Under the pieces are notes generated by a model that was not told the DNA's origin, ran no database searches, and saw nothing but the letters and a program-made list of their open reading frames with translations. The position numbers were made by a program, and so were the translations under genes. Shown here piece after piece: positions 47,281 to 56,389 of a stretch of 64,000 nucleotides of DNA. The number at the start of each line of letters is the position of its first letter. Positions within the stretch are counted from its first letter, which is position 1. Source of the DNA: an uncultured Calothrix sp. (GTDB lineage Bacteria > Cyanobacteriota > Cyanobacteriia > Cyanobacteriales > Nostocaceae); contig CALJJQ010000023.1 of the NCBI GenBank assembly GCA_937973965.1, forward strand, positions 46,954 through 110,953. The letters run 5' to 3'.

Positions 47281-47670
47281 TTAATCTTGAATGTATTCCT
47301 CTCCCGTAATCAAGGCGATTTCTGCTCTGACAAATTCTCTACCGAGATAGGCTGCATGGTCAAACATAGAAACAGGACAGGGTTGGGTTTGCTCAAATAA
47401 TTTGACTGATAATTCTTTTGCGGTTCGACCGGTGAATAGGGTAGTGGTGTTTCGTTCGACCTTACCGCGTGCTGGAATTACCTCCCCGGTTTCGGGATTG
47501 ACAGCTAAACCGCGTTCATTAATGATATTTGTATAATGTTTGGCGCAGATTAAACCATTTTCTCGGTCGAGATAAATAATAAAATATCCTTTGGGGTCAA
47601 GGTCGATATGGCGCTGGGAAAGTTTTTCGTCAATTGCGGCTAAACTGTCAATCGTTAATTCCATAGTCAC
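47281..47670 (-). CDS. DUF4346 domain protein
   Basis: The 129-residue protein carries the whole DUF4346 pattern: HIDLDPKGYFIIYLDRENGL, CAKHYTNIINERGLAVNPETG, VIPARGKVERNTT, LFTGRTAKELSVKLFEQTQP and DHAAYLGREFVRAEIALITG. This domain is also found next to dihydropteroate-synthase-like proteins; alone in cyanobacteria its function is not known. It is soluble. Its stop codon abuts the long inverted repeat. Confidence 0.85.
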   Translation of the reverse strand: MTMELTIDSLAAIDEKLSQRHIDLDPKGYFIIYLDRENGLICAKHYTNIINERGLAVNPETGEVIPARGKVERNTTTLFTGRTAKELSVKLFEQTQPCPVSMFDHAAYLGREFVRAEIALITGEEYIQD

Positions 47671-47764
47671 ATTTCTATCAACTCAGGATTTTTACTCTAT
47701 ATCCAAGTGTAATTAACTTTTGGACAAAATTGAGTACGGTTGTGGTTATTTCTAGCTAGTGGTC

Positions 47765-47830
47765 TGTCAAAATAACAATGATGGATATATTTCTTTATAT
47801 CCCAAATGCGGGTAGGATACCCGCACTATC
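47765..47830. repeat. Family G element, truncated copy
   Basis: TGTCAAAATAACAATGATGG and GCGGGTAGGATACCCGC match the reverse complement of the element at 38889-38979. It ends a few bases before the stop codon of the FemAB-like gene. Confidence 0.65.
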
Positions 47831-47833
47831 AGC

Positions 47834-49015
47834 TTAAGAATGACGAAATGGTAATTCTTGGTTAATTGCGTCGATTTCTGCTTGTTCGTGTTGGTTGACT
47901 TCAAGTATGTAGGGACAAAGAATTTGTTGGAGACGGTTGTGGTAAAAACGGTGGAAACTGTAATTTGCGGTTGCGGGGAAACCGCGTCGTTTTTTGTGTC
48001 TACCACCTGCACCCGGATCAAATAGTTTAATGTTGTTTGCGATCGCCCACTCAATGGGTGCATAATAGCAAGCGTTAAAATGGAGGCAATCTATTTCCTG
48101 AAAGCTTCCCCAGTAGCGTCCGTACAGGTTTTCACCTTTGTGTAAACAAAAGGACATTCCCAAGGGTTGACGGGGGTCTGCTTCGCTATAGGCTGCCATG
48201 AATAATACCCGATGGCGATAGTTGTGGTGTAGGGTTTCAAAAAACTGTTTGGTGAGATATTTACTTCCCCACCAACCAAATTTATCGCAGGTATCGCCGT
48301 AAAATTCGTACATTAAGCTAAATAAACCTTTGGGAATTTCATCTCCGGTTAATGGTTTGAAGGTTATACCGACTTTTTCCATAGATTTCCGTTCCCGTTT
48401 AATATTACGGCGTTGATTGGCATTAAATATTTGTAGATAATCATCAAAGCTGCTAAAACCTAAGTTTTGCCAAATAAAACTATGGTGTAACCAACCTGTA
48501 AATCCATTTTCGGCGATAATCGGTTGCCAATTCGGATCGACATAGAGAAAATGACAACCAGATATGCGATGACGGATGCAGAAAGTATCTATTTCCCGTA
48601 CCATCATCGCGGTAATTTCCCGTTCATCCTCATTTGGTGCAATTAAAAACCGATATCCCTCTGCGGGTGTAAACGGGGTCATTCCCAATAATTTCGGGTA
48701 GTAATCAATACCCAATCTCTGGGATAAATCTGCCCATTGGTGGTCAAAAACGAATTCCCCCATACTATGACCTTTAACATAAAGGGGAGCGGCTGCAACT
48801 AAAGTTTGGTCTCGCCATAAAATTAAATGATTGGGTAGCCATCCGGTGTTAGCGGTTGCACTTCCCGATGTTTCCAAATTCTCTAACCACGCATACTCTA
48901 AAAACGGTGTTTGCAGTGGTAAAGCCAACTCATCCCATGCAGATTGGGGAATTTCGGAGATTTTGTTTGTCCACTGAAATCTATAGCTGGGTTGATGTTG
49001 TTCAATCATTACCAA
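47834..49015 (-). CDS. FemAB-like GNAT acyltransferase
   Basis: The 393-residue protein matches the FemAB-like/DUF482 (PF04339) family: IPQSAWDELALPLQTPFLEY, LQIFNANQRRNIKRERK near the middle, FFETLHHNYRHRVLFMAAY, GRYWGSFQEIDCLHFNACYY and KLFDPGAGGRHKKRRGF at the end. Relatives are GNAT-type enzymes that use aminoacyl- or acyl-donors, some in peptidoglycan bridge formation. The substrate here is unknown. It is divergent from the ferredoxin gene. Confidence 0.85.
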   Translation of the reverse strand: MVMIEQHQPSYRFQWTNKISEIPQSAWDELALPLQTPFLEYAWLENLETSGSATANTGWLPNHLILWRDQTLVAAAPLYVKGHSMGEFVFDHQWADLSQRLGIDYYPKLLGMTPFTPAEGYRFLIAPNEDEREITAMMVREIDTFCIRHRISGCHFLYVDPNWQPIIAENGFTGWLHHSFIWQNLGFSSFDDYLQIFNANQRRNIKRERKSMEKVGITFKPLTGDEIPKGLFSLMYEFYGDTCDKFGWWGSKYLTKQFFETLHHNYRHRVLFMAAYSEADPRQPLGMSFCLHKGENLYGRYWGSFQEIDCLHFNACYYAPIEWAIANNIKLFDPGAGGRHKKRRGFPATANYSFHRFYHNRLQQILCPYILEVNQHEQAEIDAINQELPFRHS

Positions 49016-49188
49016 ATTGAGGTTAGGGGAGATAAAAAAGACTTTTTTCTTAGGTTAATTCAATTTGGTCTATCTTGCAGGATTGCTACCAGCATCTTTT
49101 TTTGCCCAATTGTCTAGTGTCCCCAATTCTTTCTTGGTTATAATTTCAATGCGGATATCACCAATCAGCAGTTGTAATTAATTGACAG

Positions 49189-49527
49189 ATGCCAAAAATC
49201 TACGCTCAAGGTCAAATCATTGAATGTCAACATGGAGAAAACCTGAGAAAAGTTTTGCTGAAGCACAATATTGACCTTTACAACGGTGGTTCCCAACTAA
49301 TAAACTGTCGGGGAATTGGTAGCTGTGGCACTTGTGCTGTCAAAATAGTTGGTGAAGTCTCACCAGCGAATTGGCGCGATACCACAAGGCGTTCATTACC
49401 ACCACATTCACCGGAGCGGGATTTGCGACTCGCTTGCCAAACCCGAGTACTCGGCGATATTCAAGTTACCAAATATGATGGATTTTGGGGACACGGTTCT
49501 CAAATTGTCTGGGAACCATTTGCGTAA
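49189..49527 (+). CDS. [2Fe-2S] ferredoxin with CX5CX2C spacing
   Basis: The 112-residue ferredoxin has ligands in NCRGIGSCGTCAVKI and RLACQTRV. The CX5CX2C spacing resembles adrenodoxin/bacterial-type ferredoxins rather than the CX4CX2C plant-type PetF, so it is probably not the main photosynthetic ferredoxin. The start MPKIYAQGQIIECQHGENL fits the usual N-terminal beta-grasp. It is followed after 18 bp by a small membrane protein gene and then a terminator, forming a two-gene unit. Confidence 0.9.
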   Translation: MPKIYAQGQIIECQHGENLRKVLLKHNIDLYNGGSQLINCRGIGSCGTCAVKIVGEVSPANWRDTTRRSLPPHSPERDLRLACQTRVLGDIQVTKYDGFWGHGSQIVWEPFA

Positions 49528-49545
49528 ATTAAGGAGATAATTAAC

Positions 49546-49893
49546 ATGGGTAGATGGACACCACTAGTATTAATGGCTGGGGGCTTGGCGATTTTACTGG
49601 GAACACTCTTAGGAATTAATTTCCCGATGGGTCGTCAAACCGCTCAACAACCACAACCTGATCGCACTTCTGGCGTACTTCCCGCCAATATTAATGTTAA
49701 TAGTACCGTAAGCGGTTCCAACGGCACAACACCCGGTACGAGAGTTGCTCAAAGTAACGCCACTACTCAAACCGGTAGCACAACCCAACCCACCACTGAA
49801 CAAACCCAAGCTCAAGCTGGTAACGGTACTACTACTATCCAACCGGTTCAACCTGCTGCGAGGTCTGATAGACCGATTCGTGCCCTGTGGTAG
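49546..49893 (+). CDS. Small single-TM, low-complexity protein downstream of ferredoxin
   Basis: The 115-residue protein has an N-terminal membrane helix (TPLVLMAGGLAILLGTLLGI) and a Thr/Gln/Asn-rich tail (TTQPTTEQTQAQAGNGTTT). No family is recognised. It is 18 bp after the ferredoxin gene with AAGGAG before its ATG, so it is co-translated and could anchor or partner the ferredoxin (inference). Confidence 0.75.
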   Translation: MGRWTPLVLMAGGLAILLGTLLGINFPMGRQTAQQPQPDRTSGVLPANINVNSTVSGSNGTTPGTRVAQSNATTQTGSTTQPTTEQTQAQAGNGTTTIQPVQPAARSDRPIRALW

Positions 49894-50571
49894 ATTTTAG
49901 CAGATTTTGGATGTGGCGTTAGCTTCCCTACACTGGGTCAACGCCTCGGATGTCGCTTCCCAAAGTGTTCTGTAACTTATTATCCAATATTCAAACTCAA
50001 GGCGCGATCGCGCCTTTTTTGTTTTTTTGTTTTGACCCAATCCTCTTCAGATTTACCCTTGACACGGTTTTTGTGATTATCTCGCGCTCCTCGTGGGGAC
50101 CCATTCCACAAAGCTCTACCTCGAGTCAGGAAGCAGAGCTTCCCTGTCTGTATCAAGAGCTAAAGTCTAGGAACAAGTTTTTCGCCACGGTTTGTCTATG
50201 AATTTCTCACCCCAAAAAGGGCACAAAGTACACAGCCTACTCATTTACTCCTGACAGCAAAAATAGATTAAAGTCCTTTTCCCTACTCTCTACTCCCCAC
50301 TCCCTATTTTCCAGGGAGTGTAGACCCATAGCCAATCGGATGATACAAAAAACTAATGTATTAAATAGAACACATCCTTTGCCACAAAAGCTAAAAATAG
50401 AATATCCTGTTGTATACAGATTTTTAATTTATTTTCTGTAATATCCGCAAAAAAGCAACTATAAACATCAACAAAATATACGTGTATTCACTGTTTTTTT
50501 CAAATCTCCAATGTTGTTAACGAATCACTAAAAACAAGTCAATAAATAAAATGAGTTTGACCAAATGAATT
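49894..50571. other. Intergenic region with terminator, no gene
   Basis: After the terminator at 50001-50020 the remaining 550 bp contain a short ACTCTCTACTCCCCACTCCC segment (family A-like, about 50284) and AT-rich sequence. No gene is supported. Confidence 0.55.
50001..50020 (+). terminator. Rho-independent terminator built on a HIP1 palindrome
   Basis: GGCGCGATCGCGCC, a perfect palindrome containing GCGATCGC, is followed by TTTTTTGTTTTTTTG. It lies 107 bp behind the ferredoxin/TM gene pair and is a good intrinsic terminator. Confidence 0.8.
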
Positions 50572-51444
50572 ATGTTTAATGCCACCGAAATTTTAATCGA
50601 TGCGTTTGTCAGTCAAATCCGTGATGGCTACCGACGAACCTACGGATGTTTTAAAACGGACTATCAAGATATTATTGCTTGGGCTGGCAGCATGGCCTTG
50701 GAAAATATTGCTAACAGTGATGCACTGTATCATAACGTTGAGCATTCCATTTTAGTCACCCTGGTTGGCCAAGAAATCCTTCGGGGAAAGCATATTCGAG
50801 AAGGTGGTGTATCATGTGAAGATTGGCTTCACTTCATCATTTCTTTGGTGTGTCATGATATTGGTTATGTTAAAGGTGTATGCCGTCAAGACCAGGAAGA
50901 TGAAGGGTTATATGCTAGCGGATGCAATGGGGAAATGGTTGCTTTGCCGCCGGGAGCTTCCGATGCCAGTTTAACAGAATATCATGTCGATCGAGCGAAA
51001 TTATTTATTGATGAACGCTTTGGTGGACACAAATTGATCGATGCAGAAGTCATCAAAAAAAATATTGAATTAACCCGTTTTCCTGTACCAGATGCAGACG
51101 ACCATCAAGAAACTAATACTTTTGCTGGGTTAGTACGCGCTGCGGATTTAATTGGTCAATTGAGTGACCCACGTTATCTCAAAAAAATTACATCCCTATT
51201 TTATGAGTTTGAAGAAACAGGGATGAATAAAAAATTAAAATATAAAAACCCCTATGATTTACGGAAGAATTATGCCAAGTTTTATTGGCAGGGGGTGTAT
51301 CCTTATATTCAGGATGGATTACGTTATTTATCACTCACTCAACAAGGTAAACAAATTATCGCCAATCTGTATTCCAATGTCTTTGTGGTTGAGCATGAAC
51401 GCAAGCAAGAAGAGTTAAGAATTGTCCAGAGATTACATGCGTAA
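50572..51444 (+). CDS. HD-domain phosphohydrolase
   Basis: The 290-residue protein contains the HD-type metal site: LYHNVEHSILVTLVGQEIL (first His), then VCHDIGYVKG (His-Asp), and ELTRFPVPDAD with a later Asp (VRAADLIGQLSD). The fold is that of HD/PDEase proteins that hydrolyse cyclic or linear phosphate compounds, but it lacks the HD-GYP motif, so c-di-GMP hydrolysis is not supported. A Gly-rich insert (LYASGCNGEMVALPPGA) lies after the HD. It stands alone; the substrate is unknown. Confidence 0.82.
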   Translation: MFNATEILIDAFVSQIRDGYRRTYGCFKTDYQDIIAWAGSMALENIANSDALYHNVEHSILVTLVGQEILRGKHIREGGVSCEDWLHFIISLVCHDIGYVKGVCRQDQEDEGLYASGCNGEMVALPPGASDASLTEYHVDRAKLFIDERFGGHKLIDAEVIKKNIELTRFPVPDADDHQETNTFAGLVRAADLIGQLSDPRYLKKITSLFYEFEETGMNKKLKYKNPYDLRKNYAKFYWQGVYPYIQDGLRYLSLTQQGKQIIANLYSNVFVVEHERKQEELRIVQRLHA

Positions 51445-51471
51445 AACGATATAGGAAATATTTGGTTTTAA

Positions 51472-52074
51472 TCAATCTCGATAAACGGTTTTGCCATCTC
51501 CAGGTAGTAAAGTTAAACTTCTGGGATTAATTTTAGAACCAACGGAAACCTCAATTTCCCCATCCCACACCTCCACAGATAGGACACGGTTATCTTGAGT
51601 TTGATAATCAAAGTATTCACATGTTTCTGCTGTTCGATGCATTGTTAAACCAGTACGCATCATTCTTGCAACCCCTGAATCTTTGTATTTATAAATTTCA
51701 TCTGCTAATTTTATTTCTGGTGGTGGATGATTAATATCTATTTTTGGGATATCTAGTGTATTATTCGGTTCTAGCAGGGAAACTTCGACTCTATCGTCTT
51801 CTTCAACTGCAAGCCAAGCAATGCGATCGCCATCTTGTAGTAGGTATTCAAACCAGTAGTAAGCGGACACAGTGTAGGTTAATTTACCTTCTACTACCCA
51901 ATCGGTGTGATCGTGTTGCACGATATCACCGATTTGTAAATCAAAGATATTACGAGCTTTTGATGGTAAGTTTTGTCGTTCTTGGTTGATTAATTGAGAT
52001 TGATTTTGAGAATTAATATAGCTGATGGCGATAATTATCAGAATGGCAAAGATGGCAAGAGAAATTAGTAACAT
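51472..52074 (-). CDS. DUF4178 domain protein with N-terminal membrane anchor
   Basis: The 200-residue protein has a membrane helix (LLISLAIFAILIIIAISYI) and a DUF4178 domain: LQIGDIVQHDHTDWVVEGKLTY, WFEYLLQDGDRIAWLAVEEDD and YFDYQTQDNRVLSVEVWDGEIEV. DUF4178 is often found with spermidine synthase-like and DUF350 proteins in envelope-linked clusters of other bacteria. Here it is on the same strand as, and 580 bp downstream of, a membrane-fused spermidine synthase, which supports the link. Confidence 0.82.
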   Translation of the reverse strand: MLLISLAIFAILIIIAISYINSQNQSQLINQERQNLPSKARNIFDLQIGDIVQHDHTDWVVEGKLTYTVSAYYWFEYLLQDGDRIAWLAVEEDDRVEVSLLEPNNTLDIPKIDINHPPPEIKLADEIYKYKDSGVARMMRTGLTMHRTAETCEYFDYQTQDNRVLSVEVWDGEIEVSVGSKINPRSLTLLPGDGKTVYRD

Positions 52075-52654
52075 GTTCGGAAGAAAGAATACAGGAGTTA
52101 GGAGGAAACCAGTTAACCGTTAACTAATCCAACGTGAATTCGGCGGACATTAAGCTCTATAATCCTTGTGAATCAAAGATTTTATTAGTTCAGGTTCAAA
52201 GTCACCTCTTCAGTGAACGTTGATAACTAAGTCAATAACTGGCGATTCCAAGTTTACTGATTTTATTCTCACCAGAGGAGGCAGGTTTTGAAAAACTTTT
52301 ATTTGACACAAATATTGCTGTCCAAGAGTTTCAGACTTTCAGTAAACCTAAAAGTTTTTTAGAAGTCTTACCATCTGGACATTTCAACTAAAGCTAGAGA
52401 TATCACAAAACTCATAAAATAACGTGAAATTGAGCGTTTCAGACGACACCCCTAGTTTCCTTTGAGCGATCGCTCGATTCGGAATGCTGTTTACCTCCCG
52501 GTTCATGAGGTCTAAAACTCTGATTCTGACGTTAGTTTTGAAAAGTTTGTGATTTACTGACTTTGTAATTCATCAAACTCACGTTAATCCAAAGTCCATC
52601 TTGAACAGTTTGGGGGAAGAAAATCTACCCCCCAACTTTCCCCAACATCCAAAA
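52075..52654. other. Intergenic region between DUF4178 and spermidine synthase genes
   Basis: No gene is visible in 580 bp. AATTCGGCGGACATTAAGCT (about 52137) is similar to CAATTCGGCGGCAATAAAGC near 12804, so a small repeat may be present. The rest shows nothing clear. Confidence 0.5.
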
Positions 52655-54265
52655 TCATGTTCGGGTTTGCATTTGATAACGAACAATCACAGGATGGGAA
52701 AGACGGTTTACTTGGGTTTGAGCAAGTTGAATATCTTTGGGTAGGTCAAAAATGTGCTGCAAAAGGGAATTTGTTAAATAACGGGTGGGAACTTGCAGTT
52801 GCAATTGACTAGGGTCTAATTGTTGACGGGAAGCAAGTACATATCCCCAAACCCCAAAGGAGGGAACATCGACTACGTAAGGATAGGTTTTTAATCCGGT
52901 TGTCGCGATGGTAGTGTTAATACAGCTAATGACTTTGGGGGTAAAGAAGGGACTGGATGCTTGGGTGACGAGGATACCGTCGTCTGCTAGTCGAGTGATT
53001 AAACGACGATAAAAGCCTTCTGAGTATAGTTTGGCTAAGTTATCGCGGTCGGGGTCGGGAAAATCGGCAATAATGACGTTGTAGATATCCGGTAATTCGG
53101 GTGCGGTGGTGAAAGCATCAGCGTTGATGACTTGAACACGGGGGTCTTGGAGGGAATGAGCATTGGTGCTGACTATCTGGGGGTAGCGGGTGGCAATCTT
53201 AATCATTTCCGGGTCCAGTTCAATCAAAGTGACTTTTTTGACATTTTGCCACTTGAGGATTTCCCGTACAGCCATTCCATCCCCCGCACCTAAAACCAAG
53301 ACATTTTGGTGGTTTGTTGTAGCACTCATGGCTGGATGGACTAAGGCTTCATGGTAACGATATTCATCGATGGTGGAAAATTGTAAATCGCCATCTAGGA
53401 ATAAGCGGACATCTTGACCTTTGCGGGTAAGGACTATGCGTTGAAAACGACTTTGAACCCGTTTGATTACTGGTGCGTTGTACAGGTTATTTTCCAGGTT
53501 ATTGCTGAAGGGGATAGTAATTGGTGCAGCAGCAAGTAGCAATATACCAAGAATCAGACCGATGTATCCTAAACGGCGTATTTTCGGAAATAGCCTTCCC
53601 ATCATAAAAACCATAAGTGCGGGAAAAGCACCGAGAACAAACGCAGTCGGAAACATTCCCAACCAAGGTAGAAATAGCAAGGGAAAACCCAAGGAACCAA
53701 CTAAACCACCCAGATAATCAAGGGCTAATACCCCCGCGATCGCTTGACGCATATTATCGGATAATTCGAGTATCCGCACCATAATCGGTACTTCCATACC
53801 CGCTAAGGTTCCCAGAATAATGGTGACAATAAATAAAGCTTGCCATAACATCGCTCCATCACTGACAAATAGGGCGAATAATCCTAGAGGTAGGATAGCA
53901 GTTAGGGGTGCGATCGCCAGTTCAACGCAAGTAACGGCTAGGAGGAGTTCTCGTTGTAGTTGTTGTCCTTGGGATTTGGTGGCAATATATTGGGTTAGGT
54001 AGGAACCTAAACCCATTGCTGCAAGGAAACCACCGACGGAAATCCCATAGGCTAGGGCTTGATTTCCGGTTAAATAACTCGCTAAATTTCCTAATAGTAA
54101 TTCAACGGCTAATCCGCTTCCAGAAGATACTGCTGCTGCTAATAATAATACTCGGCGTTGGAATTTATTTAAATAAAGGTTTTTGTCTGGGGATGAATTG
54201 AGATTCTCTGGAGAATCTAGATTTGTGTAATTATGATGAGGTTGATTAATTTCTTCATGCATCAT
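52655..54265 (-). CDS. speE: Membrane-fused spermidine/spermine synthase-like protein
   Basis: The 536-residue protein joins about seven membrane helices (residues 35-245) to a C-terminal aminopropyltransferase domain. The domain has LDGDLQFSTIDEYRYHEALV, the SAM-type loop VLVLGAGDGMAVREIL, LIELDPEMI and the putative active segment IADFPDPDRDNLAKLYS. Cytosolic SpeE transfers aminopropyl groups from decarboxylated SAM to putrescine; whether this form does the same is unknown. The stop overlaps the start region of the small upstream gene (4 bp), so the genes are co-translated. Confidence 0.85.
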   Translation of the reverse strand: MMHEEINQPHHNYTNLDSPENLNSSPDKNLYLNKFQRRVLLLAAAVSSGSGLAVELLLGNLASYLTGNQALAYGISVGGFLAAMGLGSYLTQYIATKSQGQQLQRELLLAVTCVELAIAPLTAILPLGLFALFVSDGAMLWQALFIVTIILGTLAGMEVPIMVRILELSDNMRQAIAGVLALDYLGGLVGSLGFPLLFLPWLGMFPTAFVLGAFPALMVFMMGRLFPKIRRLGYIGLILGILLLAAAPITIPFSNNLENNLYNAPVIKRVQSRFQRIVLTRKGQDVRLFLDGDLQFSTIDEYRYHEALVHPAMSATTNHQNVLVLGAGDGMAVREILKWQNVKKVTLIELDPEMIKIATRYPQIVSTNAHSLQDPRVQVINADAFTTAPELPDIYNVIIADFPDPDRDNLAKLYSEGFYRRLITRLADDGILVTQASSPFFTPKVISCINTTIATTGLKTYPYVVDVPSFGVWGYVLASRQQLDPSQLQLQVPTRYLTNSLLQHIFDLPKDIQLAQTQVNRLSHPVIVRYQMQTRT

Positions 54266-54501
54266 TTCCCGCTACCTGGTCCTCCACCTTGAAAGTTTTC
54301 ATAGGAACTACGGGATTCACTGTTAATAATCCAAACTCCACTAGAATTATAACTTCCTGATAAACGGGTTCCAGAGCGGCCAGAATAAGAATTAGTCGAA
54401 TTTGAGTCACGTAAAATCAGAGCAGATTTATTCATATACCCACTATGAAGGGTTGTCATTGCAAATAAAATTGTTCCGGCAGAAATTATTTTGGCAATCA
54501 T
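54262..54501 (-). CDS. Small exported Ser/Gly-rich protein next to spermidine synthase
   Basis: The 79-residue protein has an N-terminal hydrophobic signal-like stretch (IAKIISAGTILFAMTTLHS) and a Ser/Asn-rich body ending in RSSYENFQGGGPGSGK. It overlaps the spermidine synthase gene by 4 bp. It may be the local counterpart of the small lipoprotein found beside SpeE in actinobacterial clusters (inference by position only). Confidence 0.6.
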   Translation of the reverse strand: MIAKIISAGTILFAMTTLHSGYMNKSALILRDSNSTNSYSGRSGTRLSGSYNSSGVWIINSESRSSYENFQGGGPGSGK

Positions 54502-54583
54502 TGTTTTGAGAATACAGGGGATAGGAGATAGGGGAAAATTAGTTATTATCTTCCAAAATTAATCCAAAATCTAAAATCCAAAA

Positions 54584-55570
54584 TCAGACCATTTCAATCA
54601 CTTTCACAGGACCAAAAGTGCGGACGCGATCGCATACCGTTAACCATGTGCGATCGATAGGTTCATCGGGATGCACTTCCACATGAAAACCATAGGAATC
54701 TTGTTGGGGAAAGACGAAAAAACGCTCGGTTTTTCCTGTTGCTTTGATAACATCTCCATCATTTTGATGAATATTCAGGTTGACAGGAATCTGCTCTACA
54801 TAGATTTGTTCACCGTAACTATTATTCACAAATAAATTGATATACATACTTTTATTCGTGGAACCTTCATCCGCATCAAATTTCACTTTTACTCGCACTA
54901 AACTGTTTTTACCTCCCATCGTTCCCCGTCCCGTCGGGTCACTATCCTCAATCTTTTCGACAATGACTTTCTTCCCACTATTACCAACTAATTTGGCACT
55001 AATTAAACCTAAAATCAGAGAACCAACTAACCCAAACCATAACGCACCAATGTCAACCACACCGTTTTCTACCCGCACATTAAAACCTAAAGGTTGATTG
55101 ATTTCAACTCCTGCGGTTGTACCACGTTCTAATAAAGCGATCGCAACGGTGATTTTTTCCTTTTTATCATTACGAACATCTAAACCACCTAAAGTATCAC
55201 TTTCCGACCAAGTTCCCGACTCCCCATCCTCATACCAAGTCCCACTATCACTCCATCCTTCCTTGGTTCCTGAAGCAATGATTTTCCCAGTTTCATCTAA
55301 AAGTTGAATTTCAAATCTAGCCCACTCCCCCGTCGGAATCAACGCATCTGCATCTACCCGTAAAGCTCCTAACCCACTGCGGTCAATTTCTACAGGAGGT
55401 AATTTGTAAACCTGTTCCGGTGATACCGTCACCTGTTGATCGACGATACGACGGATGAAAAACGGCGAAATGATGATTCCCAGAAATACAATCAAAGAGG
55501 AACTGAGTGCAGCGATCGCTAACCATTCAACAAATCGCCAGGTTGTTTTAGTGCTAGATTTTACAGGCAT
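54584..55570 (-). CDS. Membrane protein of unknown function, first in spermidine synthase group
   Basis: The 328-residue protein has a first helix at about 14-36 (EWLAIAALSSSLIVFLGIII), a periplasmic beta-rich domain with YEDGESGTWSESDTLGGLDV, a second helix near 178-198 (IGALWFGLVGSLILGLISA) and a C-terminal cytosolic beta-rich domain. No named family is recognised. It is 82 bp upstream of the small exported gene on the same strand and likely belongs to the same transcription unit. Confidence 0.7.
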   Translation of the reverse strand: MPVKSSTKTTWRFVEWLAIAALSSSLIVFLGIIISPFFIRRIVDQQVTVSPEQVYKLPPVEIDRSGLGALRVDADALIPTGEWARFEIQLLDETGKIIASGTKEGWSDSGTWYEDGESGTWSESDTLGGLDVRNDKKEKITVAIALLERGTTAGVEINQPLGFNVRVENGVVDIGALWFGLVGSLILGLISAKLVGNSGKKVIVEKIEDSDPTGRGTMGGKNSLVRVKVKFDADEGSTNKSMYINLFVNNSYGEQIYVEQIPVNLNIHQNDGDVIKATGKTERFFVFPQQDSYGFHVEVHPDEPIDRTWLTVCDRVRTFGPVKVIEMV

Positions 55571-55969
55571 TGGAGTTCCAGAATTGTTATTTTCAACTTT
55601 AATGTTAAGATTTGTTTGGGATAGATTCCGAAAATAAAGATACTAATTCAAGTATATTTTCACCTAAAAAACACGGATAAATATCCGTATAAATCTCTAT
55701 CTTTATTAGATTCAGCGATAAGTTTAACTTTTACGCAAACTCCCTCAAAAAATAGGTAGTCCCCATGTTATTTGGACACAACCAAACAAGAAAATATCTC
55801 TATCCGACTCCCTAATTCCTGTAGAGACGACCCGAGGGGTCGTCTCTACGGACTATCCCTATTTGCAATCAGAATGGGAAATGCAGGTTATGGGGTATTT
55901 ATCAGCAAAAGACCAAACCTTGATAAAATTTTGCATAGAAGCAATTTCAATACAAGTCAAAATATAACC
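55571..55969. other. Intergenic region with a family C palindrome
   Basis: About 400 bp of AT-rich spacer contain the GACCC-type palindrome at 55821-55850 and the promoter of the next small gene. The frame is open from 55772 but crosses the palindrome, so it is not coding there. Confidence 0.55.
55821..55850. repeat. GACGACCC palindromic repeat (family C subtype)
   Basis: GTAGAGACGACCC and GGGTCGTCTCTAC form a 13-bp stem around a GAG loop. Confidence 0.75.
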
Positions 55970-56263
55970 ATGAGTGTAGAAACCAATCAGACGACTACGG
56001 GTGCAGATGCAGTTGATGTGGCGATCGCCCAAGGAATTGATTTTGATGGTACACCTATACCCCCAGCGAAACTGGAACTGTACAACAAAGTCATGGCATT
56101 AGAAGCCAATCGTCAACGTAGTGGAGTATCCAACACCATGCGATCGCGGATTGTGCGCATTGGAGCGAAACATATTCCCCAAGCAGAACTGGATCAAATG
56201 CTATCGGATGCAGGGTTTGCTCCCCTAAAAGAAAAGGAAATTGCCTTTTTCTATCAAAAATAA
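55970..56263 (+). CDS. Small conserved cyanobacterial protein
   Basis: The 97-residue protein starts at ATG 55970 (MSVETNQTTTGADAVDVAIA); the longer frame from 55772 crosses a repeat. The sequence GIDFDGTPIPPAKLELYNKV, then LEANRQRSGVSNTMRSRIVR and DQMLSDAGFAPLKEKEIAFF is a soluble, mostly helical small protein. It resembles widely conserved cyanobacterial hypotheticals; no function is known to me. Confidence 0.72.
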   Translation: MSVETNQTTTGADAVDVAIAQGIDFDGTPIPPAKLELYNKVMALEANRQRSGVSNTMRSRIVRIGAKHIPQAELDQMLSDAGFAPLKEKEIAFFYQK

Positions 56264-56389
56264 GCTTTCCAGAAATACAGGGAGTAGGGAGTTGTGTAGA
56301 CAAAAACCCATATTCCATCCACATCAGAAATAATACTGAAAAGATTACGGTATCAATTAAATATATTGGTATTGAATGACCACCCATAG

